A stretch of 33,024 bases of DNA from Chlamydiales bacterium (GTDB taxonomy: Bacteria > Chlamydiota > Chlamydiia > Chlamydiales > SM23-39), in NCBI GenBank assembly GCA_028278035.1, contig JANQFC010000013.1, positions 1-33,024 on the forward strand. Direction: 5' to 3'. A program made the position numbers and the translations under genes. Below the pieces are notes generated by a model. It worked only from the letters and a program-made list of their open reading frames with translations. It was not told the origin of the DNA and made no database searches. Of the stretch, positions 15,365-23,867 are shown piece after piece; position 1 is the stretch's first letter, and every line of letters starts with the position of its first letter.

Positions 15365-16420
15365 CTATTGCATGATATTTCTTTGAATTGAAGGAAGAAT
15401 TTCTTGAAGATTTCCAATAAGAAGAAAATCTTCATCACCAAGATATGACGGTTTTTGCAAATCTATAGCAATAATTTTTCCCTTAGGATTATTCTCTTTA
15501 TACCATCCTAAAAAACCCTTATCATCATAACTTAAACCAATGCAAATAATATAATCAATTTTAGCTAAATTCTCTGAGCCAACTTCATCTCTTAATTGAT
15601 TGGGATTGATTCTATATGGATAAATTCCGCTAGACTCATGAAGATTATCAAAATTTTCTGTAACAATCTGCTTATTTTTAAATTCGGCAAGCTCTTTTAA
15701 AGCATAATGTGCTTTTGTAGGAGAGCTATAAAAACAACTTTTATAAAATGCAGAAATTTTAGATGCAAATTCTTTAGAATTATTTAATGCACCTTCTAAA
15801 AAATGAAAAAATTTTTCACCTTCTTCCATCCCCAATAAATCCATAAGTTCATTCATTGCAGGAACGCCTGCATCTACAGACAATCCTGCACCTGTATAAA
15901 AAAGTGTATTATTATTCTTCATAATATCTTCTAGTTCGAATTGATTGATAAGTTGCGGAGTTGCATTTTCAACAACTCTTCTATTTGTTACTATATATGA
16001 ATACTCATCAGGATGAGCTTTTTTAGCACCGCATTGTGCTACATTTATTTCTTCTGTTCCATCTTCTTTAACTTTATAAGAAAAAATAAGTTGTTTTGAT
16101 TTTTCAAACTGTTTTTCAATAAATTTATCTTTCCATTTCATAAAAAAATCTTTATAAGAATCAGGCAATACTCCAAGACATATTTCAAAATATACTTCAT
16201 TTTCTTTACAAGATACTTGAAAATAGCTGTCTTGTGTAAAATGCCAAGACATATCAAATTTCTTTTCTTTTAACTCTTTTGCAAATTCTTCATATGAACA
16301 AAGATATGGATTGGAAAAAAAATTAACTTGGGCATTTCCTCCCAGAGTGAAAAAAACACATACAAATAGAAACAAACTGAAAAATCTTTTAAACCAGAAA
16401 TTAACTTTAAATATATCCAT
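15365..16420 (-). CDS. Exported Sir2-like (NAD-binding) protein
   Basis: I choose the ATG at 16420 because GAGG sits six bases upstream and it yields a signal peptide (WFKRFFSLFLFVCVFFTLGG, cleavage near Ala30). Residues 31-160 form an N-terminal domain I do not recognise. The C-terminal domain is Sir2-like: YTGAGLSVDAGVPAM (177-189, NAD-binding GAGxS), VTENFDNLHESSG (253-265, TQNxDxLH-like), CIGLSYDD (293-300) and IIAIDLQKP. The Zn-binding cysteines and the usual catalytic ELHG motif are not apparent, so protein deacetylase activity is doubtful; NAD hydrolysis or simple NAD binding is possible. A Sir2 domain behind a signal peptide is odd and would fit an effector. The gene lies between tRNA-Tyr and its partial copies. 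Confidence 0.75.
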   Translation of the reverse strand: MDIFKVNFWFKRFFSLFLFVCVFFTLGGNAQVNFFSNPYLCSYEEFAKELKEKKFDMSWHFTQDSYFQVSCKENEVYFEICLGVLPDSYKDFFMKWKDKFIEKQFEKSKQLIFSYKVKEDGTEEINVAQCGAKKAHPDEYSYIVTNRRVVENATPQLINQFELEDIMKNNNTLFYTGAGLSVDAGVPAMNELMDLLGMEEGEKFFHFLEGALNNSKEFASKISAFYKSCFYSSPTKAHYALKELAEFKNKQIVTENFDNLHESSGIYPYRINPNQLRDEVGSENLAKIDYIICIGLSYDDKGFLGWYKENNPKGKIIAIDLQKPSYLGDEDFLLIGNLQEILPSIQRNIMQ

Positions 16421-16524
16421 AAATATCCTCATTTGTCTTTTTAAAGTGTGCCATTAGTATGCCGCGAAAAAGTTTTTTGTCTAGAGATTTTTAGCACACT
16501 TTATTGACATTTCTCATAGAGTTT

Positions 16525-16607
16525 TGGGGGTGGTTGGATTCGAACCAACGTATTCCGAAGAAGAGGGATTTACAGTCCCTTGCAATTGGCCGCTATGCGA
16601 CACCCCC
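16525..16607 (-). tRNA. tRNA-Tyr (anticodon GTA)
   Basis: Complete 83-base type II tRNA: 7-bp acceptor stem GGGGGTG/CACCCCC, discriminator A, anticodon loop CTGTAAA with GTA (TAC at 16571-16573 on the plus strand), long variable arm and standard T-loop. CCA is not encoded. Its 3' end faces the island of partial copies. Confidence 0.96.
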
Positions 16608-16617
16608 AAAAGAAATA

Positions 16618-16690
16618 TGCTGGCGAAAGGACTTGAACCCTCAACCGTCCGATTACAAGTCGGGTGCTCTACCAATTGAGCTACACCAGC
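16618..16690 (-). tRNA. tRNA-Thr (anticodon TGT)
   Basis: Complete 73-base cloverleaf: acceptor GCTGGTG/CGCCAGC with one G-T pair, D-loop TAGCTCAATTGGTAGAGC, anticodon loop CTTGTAA (TGT), T-loop GGTTCAAGTCC, discriminator A. It lies 10 bases upstream of tRNA-Tyr, probably in the same transcript. Confidence 0.96.
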
Positions 16691-16731
16691 ATTAAAAGAT
16701 ACAACTTTTATACCAAAAAGAAATCTTTGAC

Positions 16732-17031
16732 TCAAGAAATATTAAGATTTTTATTATCTTCTATAGCTTCAACAGCAGTATTTTCAATAGCACTCTCTTC
16801 TTTTTTTTCTGCTTCTGTTTTTTCATTTTCTTTTTCTGCAGGAACAACGTCTTCAGGTTTCGAAGTTGGAATAACATTGTTTTGAAAAAACGAAGAAATC
16901 CTGGAAGAAGTATCAACTGTATCTATTTTCGTTGCTAAAAACTTTCTACCGATCATTTTATTGGCACAGCACTTTTTAAACTTCTTGCCTGATCCGCATG
17001 TACAAGGATCATTTCTTCCGATTTTTTCCAT
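16732..17031 (-). CDS. SEC-C motif protein
   Basis: A 99-residue protein with an N-terminal SEC-C zinc-binding motif: [20 protein letters not shown] (Cys10, Cys12, Cys21, Cys22). This motif is best known at the C-terminus of SecA, where it binds zinc and SecB or ribosomes, and also occurs in many small proteins. Here it stands at the N-terminus, followed by an acidic Glu/Lys/Ala-rich tail from about residue 60. The function is unknown; it may be an accessory of translation or secretion. The gene lies directly upstream of tRNA-Thr and tRNA-Tyr on the same strand and could lead that transcript. Confidence 0.82.
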   Translation of the reverse strand: MEKIGRNDPCTCGSGKKFKKCCANKMIGRKFLATKIDTVDTSSRISSFFQNNVIPTSKPEDVVPAEKENEKTEAEKKEESAIENTAVEAIEDNKNLNIS

Positions 17032-17171
17032 AATTCTACCTTTTTGAGAAAAATTTTAACTCATTTTTTATTTTAAAACCATTTAAAATATAATTTTAAT
17101 ATACATAAAAATTATGTTAACTTTCTCTTTATTAGAAAATTAGATATTATCTACGAAAAAATTATAAAAAA

Positions 17172-17894
17172 ATGACTGTAAATACCCATCTTTCAAAAAA
17201 GATAGAAAGCCAGATGAGAAAAGCCCTTTATGACTTTTCTATGGTAGAAAATATCTCTTCTTTAGCTATAGCGCTCAGCGGAGGAAAAGACAGCCTTACT
17301 ATGATGCTGATGTTAAAAAAAATACTTGGCAGAGGTTTTAATAATCTAAAACTTCTAGCTATTTACATAGACGGTGATTTTTCCTGTGGACCGAGCGAGC
17401 AAAAAAATATTTTAAAAAAGATCTGTGAAGACAACAATATAGATTTTATATCAAAAGAACTAAACCAGAAGATAGATGCCCTTAACTGCTACAAATGCGC
17501 AAGAGAAAGAAGAAAATTAATTTTCAAAACAGCTAAAGAAAACAACATAAATACAATAGCCTTTGGTCATCATAGAGACGATAATATTCAAACTCTTTTA
17601 CTAAACCTTTTCCATAAAGGCGAATTTGAAGGAATGCAGCCTGTTATAAAATTCCAAAAATTAGATGTAACAATAATAAGACCTCTTATATACATAACAG
17701 AACAGGAAATAATAAATTTTGCAAAACAAAACCACTTTTTGAAAATAATATGTAAATGCCCAATAGGTCAAAAATCCAAGAGAAAAGAAATAGATAAAAT
17801 AATTAGCAATATCGATAGGTCCTTTCCTAATATTAGAAAAAACTTATCTACCGCCAGTTTTATATACGGATCTAAAAAGGCGCTTAGTATTTGA
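17172..17894 (+). CDS. ttcA: tRNA 2-thiocytidine synthetase-like PP-loop ATPase (TtcA family)
   Basis: At 240 residues this has the N-type ATP pyrophosphatase PP-loop SGGKDS (36-41), the cluster-binding CYKC (106-109) in the context NCYKCARERRKLIFKTA, GHHRDD (132-137), and C-terminal Cys194/Cys196. This is the TtcA/TtuA pattern, in which the ATPase activates a tRNA base and an Fe-S cluster delivers sulphur. TtcA thiolates C32 of certain tRNAs. It is shorter than E. coli TtcA (about 310), so the specific target is inferred. It begins a rightward group with the symporter 52 bases later. Confidence 0.83.
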   Translation: MTVNTHLSKKIESQMRKALYDFSMVENISSLAIALSGGKDSLTMMLMLKKILGRGFNNLKLLAIYIDGDFSCGPSEQKNILKKICEDNNIDFISKELNQKIDALNCYKCARERRKLIFKTAKENNINTIAFGHHRDDNIQTLLLNLFHKGEFEGMQPVIKFQKLDVTIIRPLIYITEQEIINFAKQNHFLKIICKCPIGQKSKRKEIDKIISNIDRSFPNIRKNLSTASFIYGSKKALSI

Positions 17895-17946
17895 TATTGA
17901 AAACTTCAAGAAAAGGTATTAAACTTAATAAAAACGAGCTTCATTT

Positions 17947-19380
17947 ATGAATATTTTAGAAATATCTACCTTTTCCATATATTTTGCGGTAGTGATTGCT
18001 ATTGTTCTATTTTCTTATAAAAAACAAAAGTCCGATACTTCCTTTGTTTTAGGTAACAGATCCTTAAATTTCTGGCTGACCGCTTTATCTGCCCACGCAA
18101 GTGATATGTCCAACTGGCTGTTTTTAGGCTATCCTATGATCGTTTTTTTATCAGGGATATACAAAGTATGGGCCGCTATCGGTTTGATTGTTTTTATGTA
18201 CTTAAACTGGCAGTTCATCGCTCCCAGAATTAGAACCCTTACCGAAAAAATGAACAATCTAACAATGTATTCTTATTTCGAAACCAGATTTAAGGATACC
18301 ACTAAAATAATAAAAACACTGTCTGCTGCACTTTCTTTAATATTTTATTTGTTTTATATAACAGCCGGTCTTACCGGCCTAGGATTCATAGTAGAATCCC
18401 TCTTCGGTTTAAGCTATACGATTGGAATAACCATAGGCCTTCTCATTGTTGTATTTTATGTCTTCTTGGGAGGATATACAACAGTTGCATGGTTAGATCT
18501 TTTTCAAGGATTTTTCCTGCTTGGTGTAATTTTATATATCCCAATTACCCTATTAATAAAATTCGGCGGCTTTCATCCGATTGCTGAAGCTATAAAAATG
18601 CAGAACCTGACGACCCATTTATTTCCGGATTTTTCTATAAGAACAATCATAGAAATATTATTTATCAGTGCAGGCTGGGGCCTAGGCTATTTCGGCCAGC
18701 CTCATATCATAACCAAATTTATGGGTATAAAAAACGTAAAAGACATACCAAAAGCAAAGTATGTAGGAATATCTTGGCAGACTTTAGCCTTAGGCGGTGC
18801 TACAATATTAGGTCTCATCGGAATATATGTTTTCCCAAACGGTCTGGGCAATCCCCAACTTGTAATACTCGATTTGGTAAAATTAAACTTAGCCCCAGTG
18901 TTTGCAGCCTTGGTATTGTGCGCAATTTTAGCAGCTACCACAAATGTAATAGCCGCACAAATATTAGTAGTGGCATCAAGTTTGGCCGAAGATTTTTATA
19001 AAGGTATATTTTCAAAAAAAGCAAGCCACAAACAAACTCTTGCAGCCTCAAGAATAAGTGTAGTTCTTATAGGAATTATATCTTACATAATAGCTTACTT
19101 TAAAATCGGCACTGTATATGATCTTGTATTATATGCATGGTCAGGCCTCGGCGCATCTTTTGGTCCTTTGCTTTTAATTTCGCTATATTACAAAAAAGCA
19201 AATAGGATAGGCGCTTTTTTCGGTATCTTTACAGGAGGGGTCGTAGCTGGTATATGGCCGATTATAAATAAACTTACAGATAATGAAATTCCGCCTATGA
19301 TACCCGGATTTTTGCTTAGTTTATTAGTAATATATTTATTTTCATTTATAAAAGAAAAAAGGACAAGTTATGGAAAATAA
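17947..19380 (+). CDS. Sodium:solute symporter, PutP-like
   Basis: A 477-residue, very hydrophobic protein with about 13 membrane helices typical of the SSS family. The start resembles proline symporters: VLGNRSLNFWLTALSAHASD, then MSNWLFLGYPMIVFLSG, and later GWGLGYFGQPHIITKFMGI and ISLYYKKANRIGAFFGIFTGG. These are hallmarks of Na+/proline symporter PutP. It imports proline or a similar small solute with Na+ across the inner membrane; other substrates are possible. Its last 11 bases overlap the surE gene, so the two are translationally coupled. Proline uptake would suit a host-dependent bacterium. Confidence 0.88.
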   Translation: MNILEISTFSIYFAVVIAIVLFSYKKQKSDTSFVLGNRSLNFWLTALSAHASDMSNWLFLGYPMIVFLSGIYKVWAAIGLIVFMYLNWQFIAPRIRTLTEKMNNLTMYSYFETRFKDTTKIIKTLSAALSLIFYLFYITAGLTGLGFIVESLFGLSYTIGITIGLLIVVFYVFLGGYTTVAWLDLFQGFFLLGVILYIPITLLIKFGGFHPIAEAIKMQNLTTHLFPDFSIRTIIEILFISAGWGLGYFGQPHIITKFMGIKNVKDIPKAKYVGISWQTLALGGATILGLIGIYVFPNGLGNPQLVILDLVKLNLAPVFAALVLCAILAATTNVIAAQILVVASSLAEDFYKGIFSKKASHKQTLAASRISVVLIGIISYIIAYFKIGTVYDLVLYAWSGLGASFGPLLLISLYYKKANRIGAFFGIFTGGVVAGIWPIINKLTDNEIPPMIPGFLLSLLVIYLFSFIKEKRTSYGK

Positions 19381-20152
19381 TAAACCATTAATATTAATTT
19401 CAAATGATGACGGCATTTCAGCTCCCGGAATAAAACACCTGGCAAACTCTTTAGCTCAAGACTTTTCTTTAGCTATTGTAGCTCCCCACGGTGAAAAATC
19501 CGGAGCCGGTCTTTCTACTACAATGATAAAACCCCTTCATATCCACAAAGTAAAATGGGAAAACAACACTCCTGCATGGAAAGTGACAGGCACTCCAGCT
19601 GACAGCGTAAAACTAGCTCTAAGTGTTCTTTTGGAAAGAAAGCCTGATCTAATAGTATCCGGTATAAATAGAGGCTCCAATGCAGGCAGAAATATTTTAT
19701 ATTCAGGTACTGTCGGCTGTGTAATAGAAGGAGCCTTCAGAAATATTCCGGGAATTGCTTTTTCATGTACCGACCTGGAAAAACCAAATTACCAAAGATT
19801 TGAAAAGTATATCCCTTCTATTGTAAATCATTTTCTTGAAAACAAACCTCCTTACGGATCTTTCATCAATGTAACGTTCCCTGAAAATAATTTAGAGATC
19901 AAAGGGTTTAAAATGGCAAGGCAGGGACAAAGCCGCTGGTTTGAAAACCCTGATAAAAGAACACATCCCGAAGGCCATAATTACTATTGGCTTGGAGGAG
20001 AGTGGCTAGATCATGACGAGCATGATGACAGCGAAATCAAGTACTTAAACCAGGGGTATATCACAGCTGCACCTATACATGTAAATGAACTTACAGATGT
20101 TGAATTTTTAAAAAAACACAAAGAGAATTTCGAAAAATTATTTGAAAGATAA
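19370..20152 (+). CDS. surE: 5'/3'-nucleotidase SurE
   Basis: A 260-residue SurE phosphatase with LISNDDGISAPGIKHL (metal-binding Asp-Asp pair), VTGTPADSVKLAL, and the signature SGINRGSNAGRNILYSGTVG followed by CVIEGAF. These are the conserved blocks of the family, which removes phosphate from nucleoside 5'- and 3'-monophosphates and acts in the cytoplasm. Length is normal. It starts inside the end of the symporter gene, with a GGACAAG ribosome-binding stretch upstream. Confidence 0.95.
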   Translation: MENNKPLILISNDDGISAPGIKHLANSLAQDFSLAIVAPHGEKSGAGLSTTMIKPLHIHKVKWENNTPAWKVTGTPADSVKLALSVLLERKPDLIVSGINRGSNAGRNILYSGTVGCVIEGAFRNIPGIAFSCTDLEKPNYQRFEKYIPSIVNHFLENKPPYGSFINVTFPENNLEIKGFKMARQGQSRWFENPDKRTHPEGHNYYWLGGEWLDHDEHDDSEIKYLNQGYITAAPIHVNELTDVEFLKKHKENFEKLFER

Positions 20153-20214
20153 TAAGTTCATAGAATTTTGTTGTATAAAAGACTGAGTTCAAGTAAATTT
20201 ATTATTCAGTTTAA

Positions 20215-20287
20215 GGGCGCATAGCTCAGTTGGTAGAGCGCCTGCCTTACAAGCAGGTGGTCATAGGTTCGAGTCCTGTTGCGCCCA
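20215..20287 (+). tRNA. tRNA-Val (anticodon TAC)
   Basis: Complete 73-base cloverleaf: acceptor GGGCGCA/TGCGCCC, D-loop TAGCTCAGTTGGTAGAGC, anticodon loop CTTACAA (TAC), T-loop GGTTCGAGTCC, discriminator A. No CCA is encoded. It lies 62 bases after surE and 7 before tRNA-Asp. Confidence 0.97.
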
Positions 20288-20294
20288 TAGTTGA

Positions 20295-20368
20295 GCGGGA
20301 GTAGTTCAACTGGTTAGAGCACCGGCCTGTCACGCCGGAAGTTGCGGGTTCGAATCCCGTCTCCCGCG
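20295..20368 (+). tRNA. tRNA-Asp (anticodon GTC)
   Basis: Complete 74-base cloverleaf: acceptor GCGGGAG/CTCCCGC, anticodon loop CTGTCAC (GTC), T-loop GGTTCGAATCC, discriminator G as usual for tRNA-Asp. It probably shares a transcript with tRNA-Val. Confidence 0.97.
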
Positions 20369-20386
20369 TTTTACCCACGCAAGATC

Positions 20387-21301
20387 ATGGTACAAAAAAA
20401 AACGCCTAAGTCCTTTTGGAGTTTCATAACAGACTTTTTTACAACAGCAATTGGAGCTTTTTTAGCTGCTATTGCTATTAGAGTCTTTTTATATCCCAAC
20501 CATCTAATTGATGGCGGGGTTGTTGGCGTATCTTTGATTTTAGCAAGACTGTTTTCTGATTCTTATTTATCTATTTTTTTAATCCTCATAAACCTGCCTT
20601 TTTTATATTTAGCTTATAAACATATTAGAAGGTCCTTTGTCGTTCATATGTTCATAGCAACAGTTCTGTTTGCTGTATTTTTATCACTACTTCAAAAAGC
20701 ACCTGCTTTTGAAGGAGATGTTTTAGAAATAATAGTAATAGGAGGGGCCATTTTAGGAACTGGAGTCGGCTTTATTATAAGAAGCGGAGGATGTACAGAC
20801 GGAACAGAAATTTTAGCTATTATAATAAACAGAAAATTAGGCTTTACCGTCGGGCAGATTATTTTATCTATTAATATATTTATATTTGCAGCCTACGGCT
20901 GGATCTTTATGGACTGGCATATTGCATTAAAATCACTTATGACATATATCGTAGCGTTTAAAATGATAGATATTGTAATAGCCGGTTTAGATGAAGTAAA
21001 ATCAGTTCTTATCATGACAACCAAACCAAAAAAAATCCAAAACCTGATTATGCATGAGTTGGGTTTAGGTCTTACTGTTATTCCGGGCATAGGAGGCTTT
21101 TCAGGAGAAGACAGAGATATTTTATTTGTAATAGTAGAAAGACTCGATCTGGCTGAATTAAAAGATCTGGTGTTAACAGAAGACCCAAGTGCATTTTTAG
21201 CTATTGAAAATCTGCATGAAGTGGCGTACGGCAGACAGGTATCCAAAGTCTCGCAAAAGAAAAAAGCTAAAAAAAGACTGTCTTGGTTTAAAAAGAAATA
21301 A
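20387..21301 (+). CDS. YitT family membrane protein (DUF161/DUF2179)
   Basis: I start it at the ATG at 20387; an earlier in-frame ATG at 20342 lies inside tRNA-Asp. The 304-residue product has five membrane helices: GAFLAAIAIRVFLYPNHLID with the conserved NxxxxGG (here NHLIDGG), then YLSIFLILINLPFLYLAYKH and GVGFIIRSGGCTDGTEILA. The C-terminal cytoplasmic DUF2179 domain follows (VKSVLIMTTKPKKIQNLI ... GGFSGEDRDILFVIVERLDL). This is the standard YitT layout. The function of the family is unknown; a transport-related or sensory role is often assumed. It lies 18 bases after the tRNAs and ends in a Lys-rich tail. Confidence 0.92.
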   Translation: MVQKKTPKSFWSFITDFFTTAIGAFLAAIAIRVFLYPNHLIDGGVVGVSLILARLFSDSYLSIFLILINLPFLYLAYKHIRRSFVVHMFIATVLFAVFLSLLQKAPAFEGDVLEIIVIGGAILGTGVGFIIRSGGCTDGTEILAIIINRKLGFTVGQIILSINIFIFAAYGWIFMDWHIALKSLMTYIVAFKMIDIVIAGLDEVKSVLIMTTKPKKIQNLIMHELGLGLTVIPGIGGFSGEDRDILFVIVERLDLAELKDLVLTEDPSAFLAIENLHEVAYGRQVSKVSQKKKAKKRLSWFKKK

Positions 21302-21643
21302 ATTTATTTAATATTCATTAAAAAATAAACTAAAGCGCAAACAACTAATCATAAAATATTTAAATAATTCGATAAATGCATATGAAATTAAATCTTCTAC
21401 AAAAAAATCTACTCTCCAAAAGAATGAAAAAAAATTATCCTCATAGTTCATTCGAAGTAATAAATACAGAAAATTATTTATCTTTTATTAACAGTTCTTA
21501 TAAGTAAATTTTCTAGATTGTGAGGATTTTTCATTAATTTAGACGTTTTACTACTACATTTTTAACCTTATTTAATTTATTTACTTTTAAATTGACATAT
21601 CAGCATTTCTTTTTTATTTTTAAATAAGCAATGTGGGTATTTC
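21302..21643. other. Intergenic stretch, no convincing gene
   Basis: About 340 AT-rich bases. The only ORF of note is 43 codons (21376-21507, plus), Lys/Asn/Ser-rich, without a ribosome-binding site or any recognisable motif, so I do not call it. The part near 21590-21640 probably holds the promoter of the following gene (TTGACA at 21592-21597). Confidence 0.4.
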
Positions 21644-23749
21644 ATGAAATCCTTATTTTATTTAACTATTTTTATTTTCTTGACTTCTTTTGATTTTCAG
21701 AATTTCAATACCGAAAATTTAGAAAATGAATCTATGCTTTATAATTCTGCAAAACTTGCAAAGAATTATTCCGGGAAAAAAACTCAATGGCAGCATCCAT
21801 ACGGCCTTCCCCAACCGGAACAAATCTGTGCAAAAACATCTGTCTGGCTGGACTTTTATCCCAGAGCATTAATAACAGATGATAATAAAACAGTTTTAGA
21901 AACGCTTGGCAATCCAAAGCTGTGGGATATTCTAGAAGATATTGGAATTCAGGGAGTACACACAAACCCAATGAAACTGGCTGGAGGAATAGTAACCGGC
22001 AAACTAACCCCTTCCGTAGATGGCGGCTACGACAGAATAAGTATTAATATTGACCCTGAATTTGGTACTCAAGAGCAATATATAGAAATGACAAAAGTTA
22101 TACACTCGTATAAAGCTGTAGTAATTGGAGATTTAATACCAGGACATACAGGATTAGGGTCGGACTTCGTCTTGGCATGCATGAACTACAAAGGCTATCC
22201 GGGAATTTATACAATGGTTGAAATCGATAAAAATGACTGGTCACTTCTGCCTCAAGTAAAAGAAAACGAATTTTCCAAAAATTTAAATTTCAAACAAGTC
22301 GATTCTTTAAAAAATAAGGGTTATATAGTCGGAAGACTTGAAAGAGTTATATTTGCAGAACCCGGCGTAAAAATAAGTAACTGGGATGCTACCAAAGAAA
22401 TTACGGGAATAGATGGAAAAAAAAGAAGATGGGTATATCTGCATGTCTTTAAGGCCGGACAACCTTCTTTGAACTGGCTAGACCCAACTTATGGAGCTGA
22501 CAGACTGATTGCTGGTGATGTTATGCAGTCTTTAGGCGTTTTAAATATGGACGGTCTGAGATTAGATGCTAACGGTTTTTTAGGAGTTGAAAAAAGGCCT
22601 GGGAAACAAAAGGCCTGGTCTGAAGGAGAGCCCTTGAGCGTTGTATCTTCAAATTTAATTTCCATGTTGGTTAGAAAACTAGGCACCTTTACAAGAAAAC
22701 TCGGCGGCTTCACATTCCAGGAACTAAACCTTACCATGACCGATATGAAAAAAATGCTGGAATACGGCGCTGATTTTTCTTATGACTTTATTACAAGAAC
22801 GGCGTATCTTCATGCATTGATCACAGGTGATACTGCTTTTTTAAAACTCAATATTTCCTTGATGAATGAAGCTAAGCTCTCTGCTATTCGTTTTATACAT
22901 GCTCTTCAAAATCATGATGAACTTACTTATGAGCTTGTAAATTTAAATGAACATGCTAATGAAGAGTTTTTTTATAAAAATAAAAAATTCACAGGTAGGC
23001 AAATAAGGCAGCAGATCCGCAAAGAAGACTTCTCTAAAATACTCACACAAAAAACTCCATATATTTTAGGCAGTGGAAATGGCCCGTGTACCACAATGGT
23101 GGGGCTTTGTGCTGCAGCCTTGGGCGTAAAAGATATATTCTCTATGACACAAAAACAAAAAGATGAAGTCAAAAAAGCTCATTTGCTTTTAACATTTTTC
23201 AATGCCATGCAACCCGGAATATTTATGGTGTCCGGCTGGGATTTGGTAGGAGCTTACCCTTTAAAACCGGAACAGGTAAAAGATTTAATTAAAGACGGAG
23301 ATAACCGCTGGATAAATAGAGGAGCTTATGATCTTTTGGGAAGTAACCCAAACAAACAAACCAGTCCTTCCGACCTGCCTGTAGCTCAAACTTTATATGG
23401 GCCTTTACCTCAGCAGCTACAAGACTCATCATCATACGTATCTAATTTAAAAAAGATGCTAAAAATAAGAAAAGTTCATAAAATAAATCTATCCCAGATG
23501 ATAGATCTTGTTAAAGTAAAAAATACGTCTTTATATGTCATGGTTTATAAACTTTATGACAATTCCGTTCTAATGACAGCCCTTAACTTTTCCAAAGACC
23601 CTATCCAGGAAAAAATAGACACCCCTCATATCAAAAATAAAAAGGCTGTTAATATAATAACGGACAATAAAGAAGAGAAAAAATACTTCTCCAGCTCTAT
23701 TAACCTGCAATTAGAAGGCTTTGAGGGCAAAGCTATTAGATTTTACTAA
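21644..23749 (+). CDS. Exported GH13 (alpha-amylase superfamily) enzyme, trehalose-synthase-like
   Basis: A 701-residue protein with an N-terminal signal peptide (MKSLFYLTIFIFLTSFDF). The GH13 TIM-barrel motifs are in order: region I GDLIPGHTG (163-170), region II MDGLRLDANG with nucleophile Asp308, region III FTFQELNL with acid/base Glu360, and region IV LQNHDELTY with Asp425. The C-terminal all-beta domain runs from about 620 to 701. The fragment NWLDPTYGADRL recalls trehalose-synthase and maltosyltransferase members, but the exact specificity is uncertain. Being exported, it would act on alpha-glucan or maltose/trehalose in the envelope or the host compartment. It stands alone, with its own upstream region and no adjacent sugar transporter. 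Confidence 0.87.
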   Translation: MKSLFYLTIFIFLTSFDFQNFNTENLENESMLYNSAKLAKNYSGKKTQWQHPYGLPQPEQICAKTSVWLDFYPRALITDDNKTVLETLGNPKLWDILEDIGIQGVHTNPMKLAGGIVTGKLTPSVDGGYDRISINIDPEFGTQEQYIEMTKVIHSYKAVVIGDLIPGHTGLGSDFVLACMNYKGYPGIYTMVEIDKNDWSLLPQVKENEFSKNLNFKQVDSLKNKGYIVGRLERVIFAEPGVKISNWDATKEITGIDGKKRRWVYLHVFKAGQPSLNWLDPTYGADRLIAGDVMQSLGVLNMDGLRLDANGFLGVEKRPGKQKAWSEGEPLSVVSSNLISMLVRKLGTFTRKLGGFTFQELNLTMTDMKKMLEYGADFSYDFITRTAYLHALITGDTAFLKLNISLMNEAKLSAIRFIHALQNHDELTYELVNLNEHANEEFFYKNKKFTGRQIRQQIRKEDFSKILTQKTPYILGSGNGPCTTMVGLCAAALGVKDIFSMTQKQKDEVKKAHLLLTFFNAMQPGIFMVSGWDLVGAYPLKPEQVKDLIKDGDNRWINRGAYDLLGSNPNKQTSPSDLPVAQTLYGPLPQQLQDSSSYVSNLKKMLKIRKVHKINLSQMIDLVKVKNTSLYVMVYKLYDNSVLMTALNFSKDPIQEKIDTPHIKNKKAVNIITDNKEEKKYFSSSINLQLEGFEGKAIRFY

Positions 23750-23867
23750 GACCATTCAACTCAAGCTACTTATTTTAAACTATTTAAACAAATGAATCCT
23801 AAATATTTTTCTTTACATTTTCTTTAAAAACAGTTATAATTTAATAAGATAAAACAAGAGAAGAAAA

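Noticed and set aside
16504..16735. ORFs on both strands across 16504-16735
   Set aside because: They read through tRNA-Tyr and tRNA-Thr and are artefacts of tRNA sequence.
20342..20386. N-terminal extension of the YitT gene
   Set aside because: These codons lie in tRNA-Asp and the spacer after it; the ATG at 20387 gives the normal family N-terminus.
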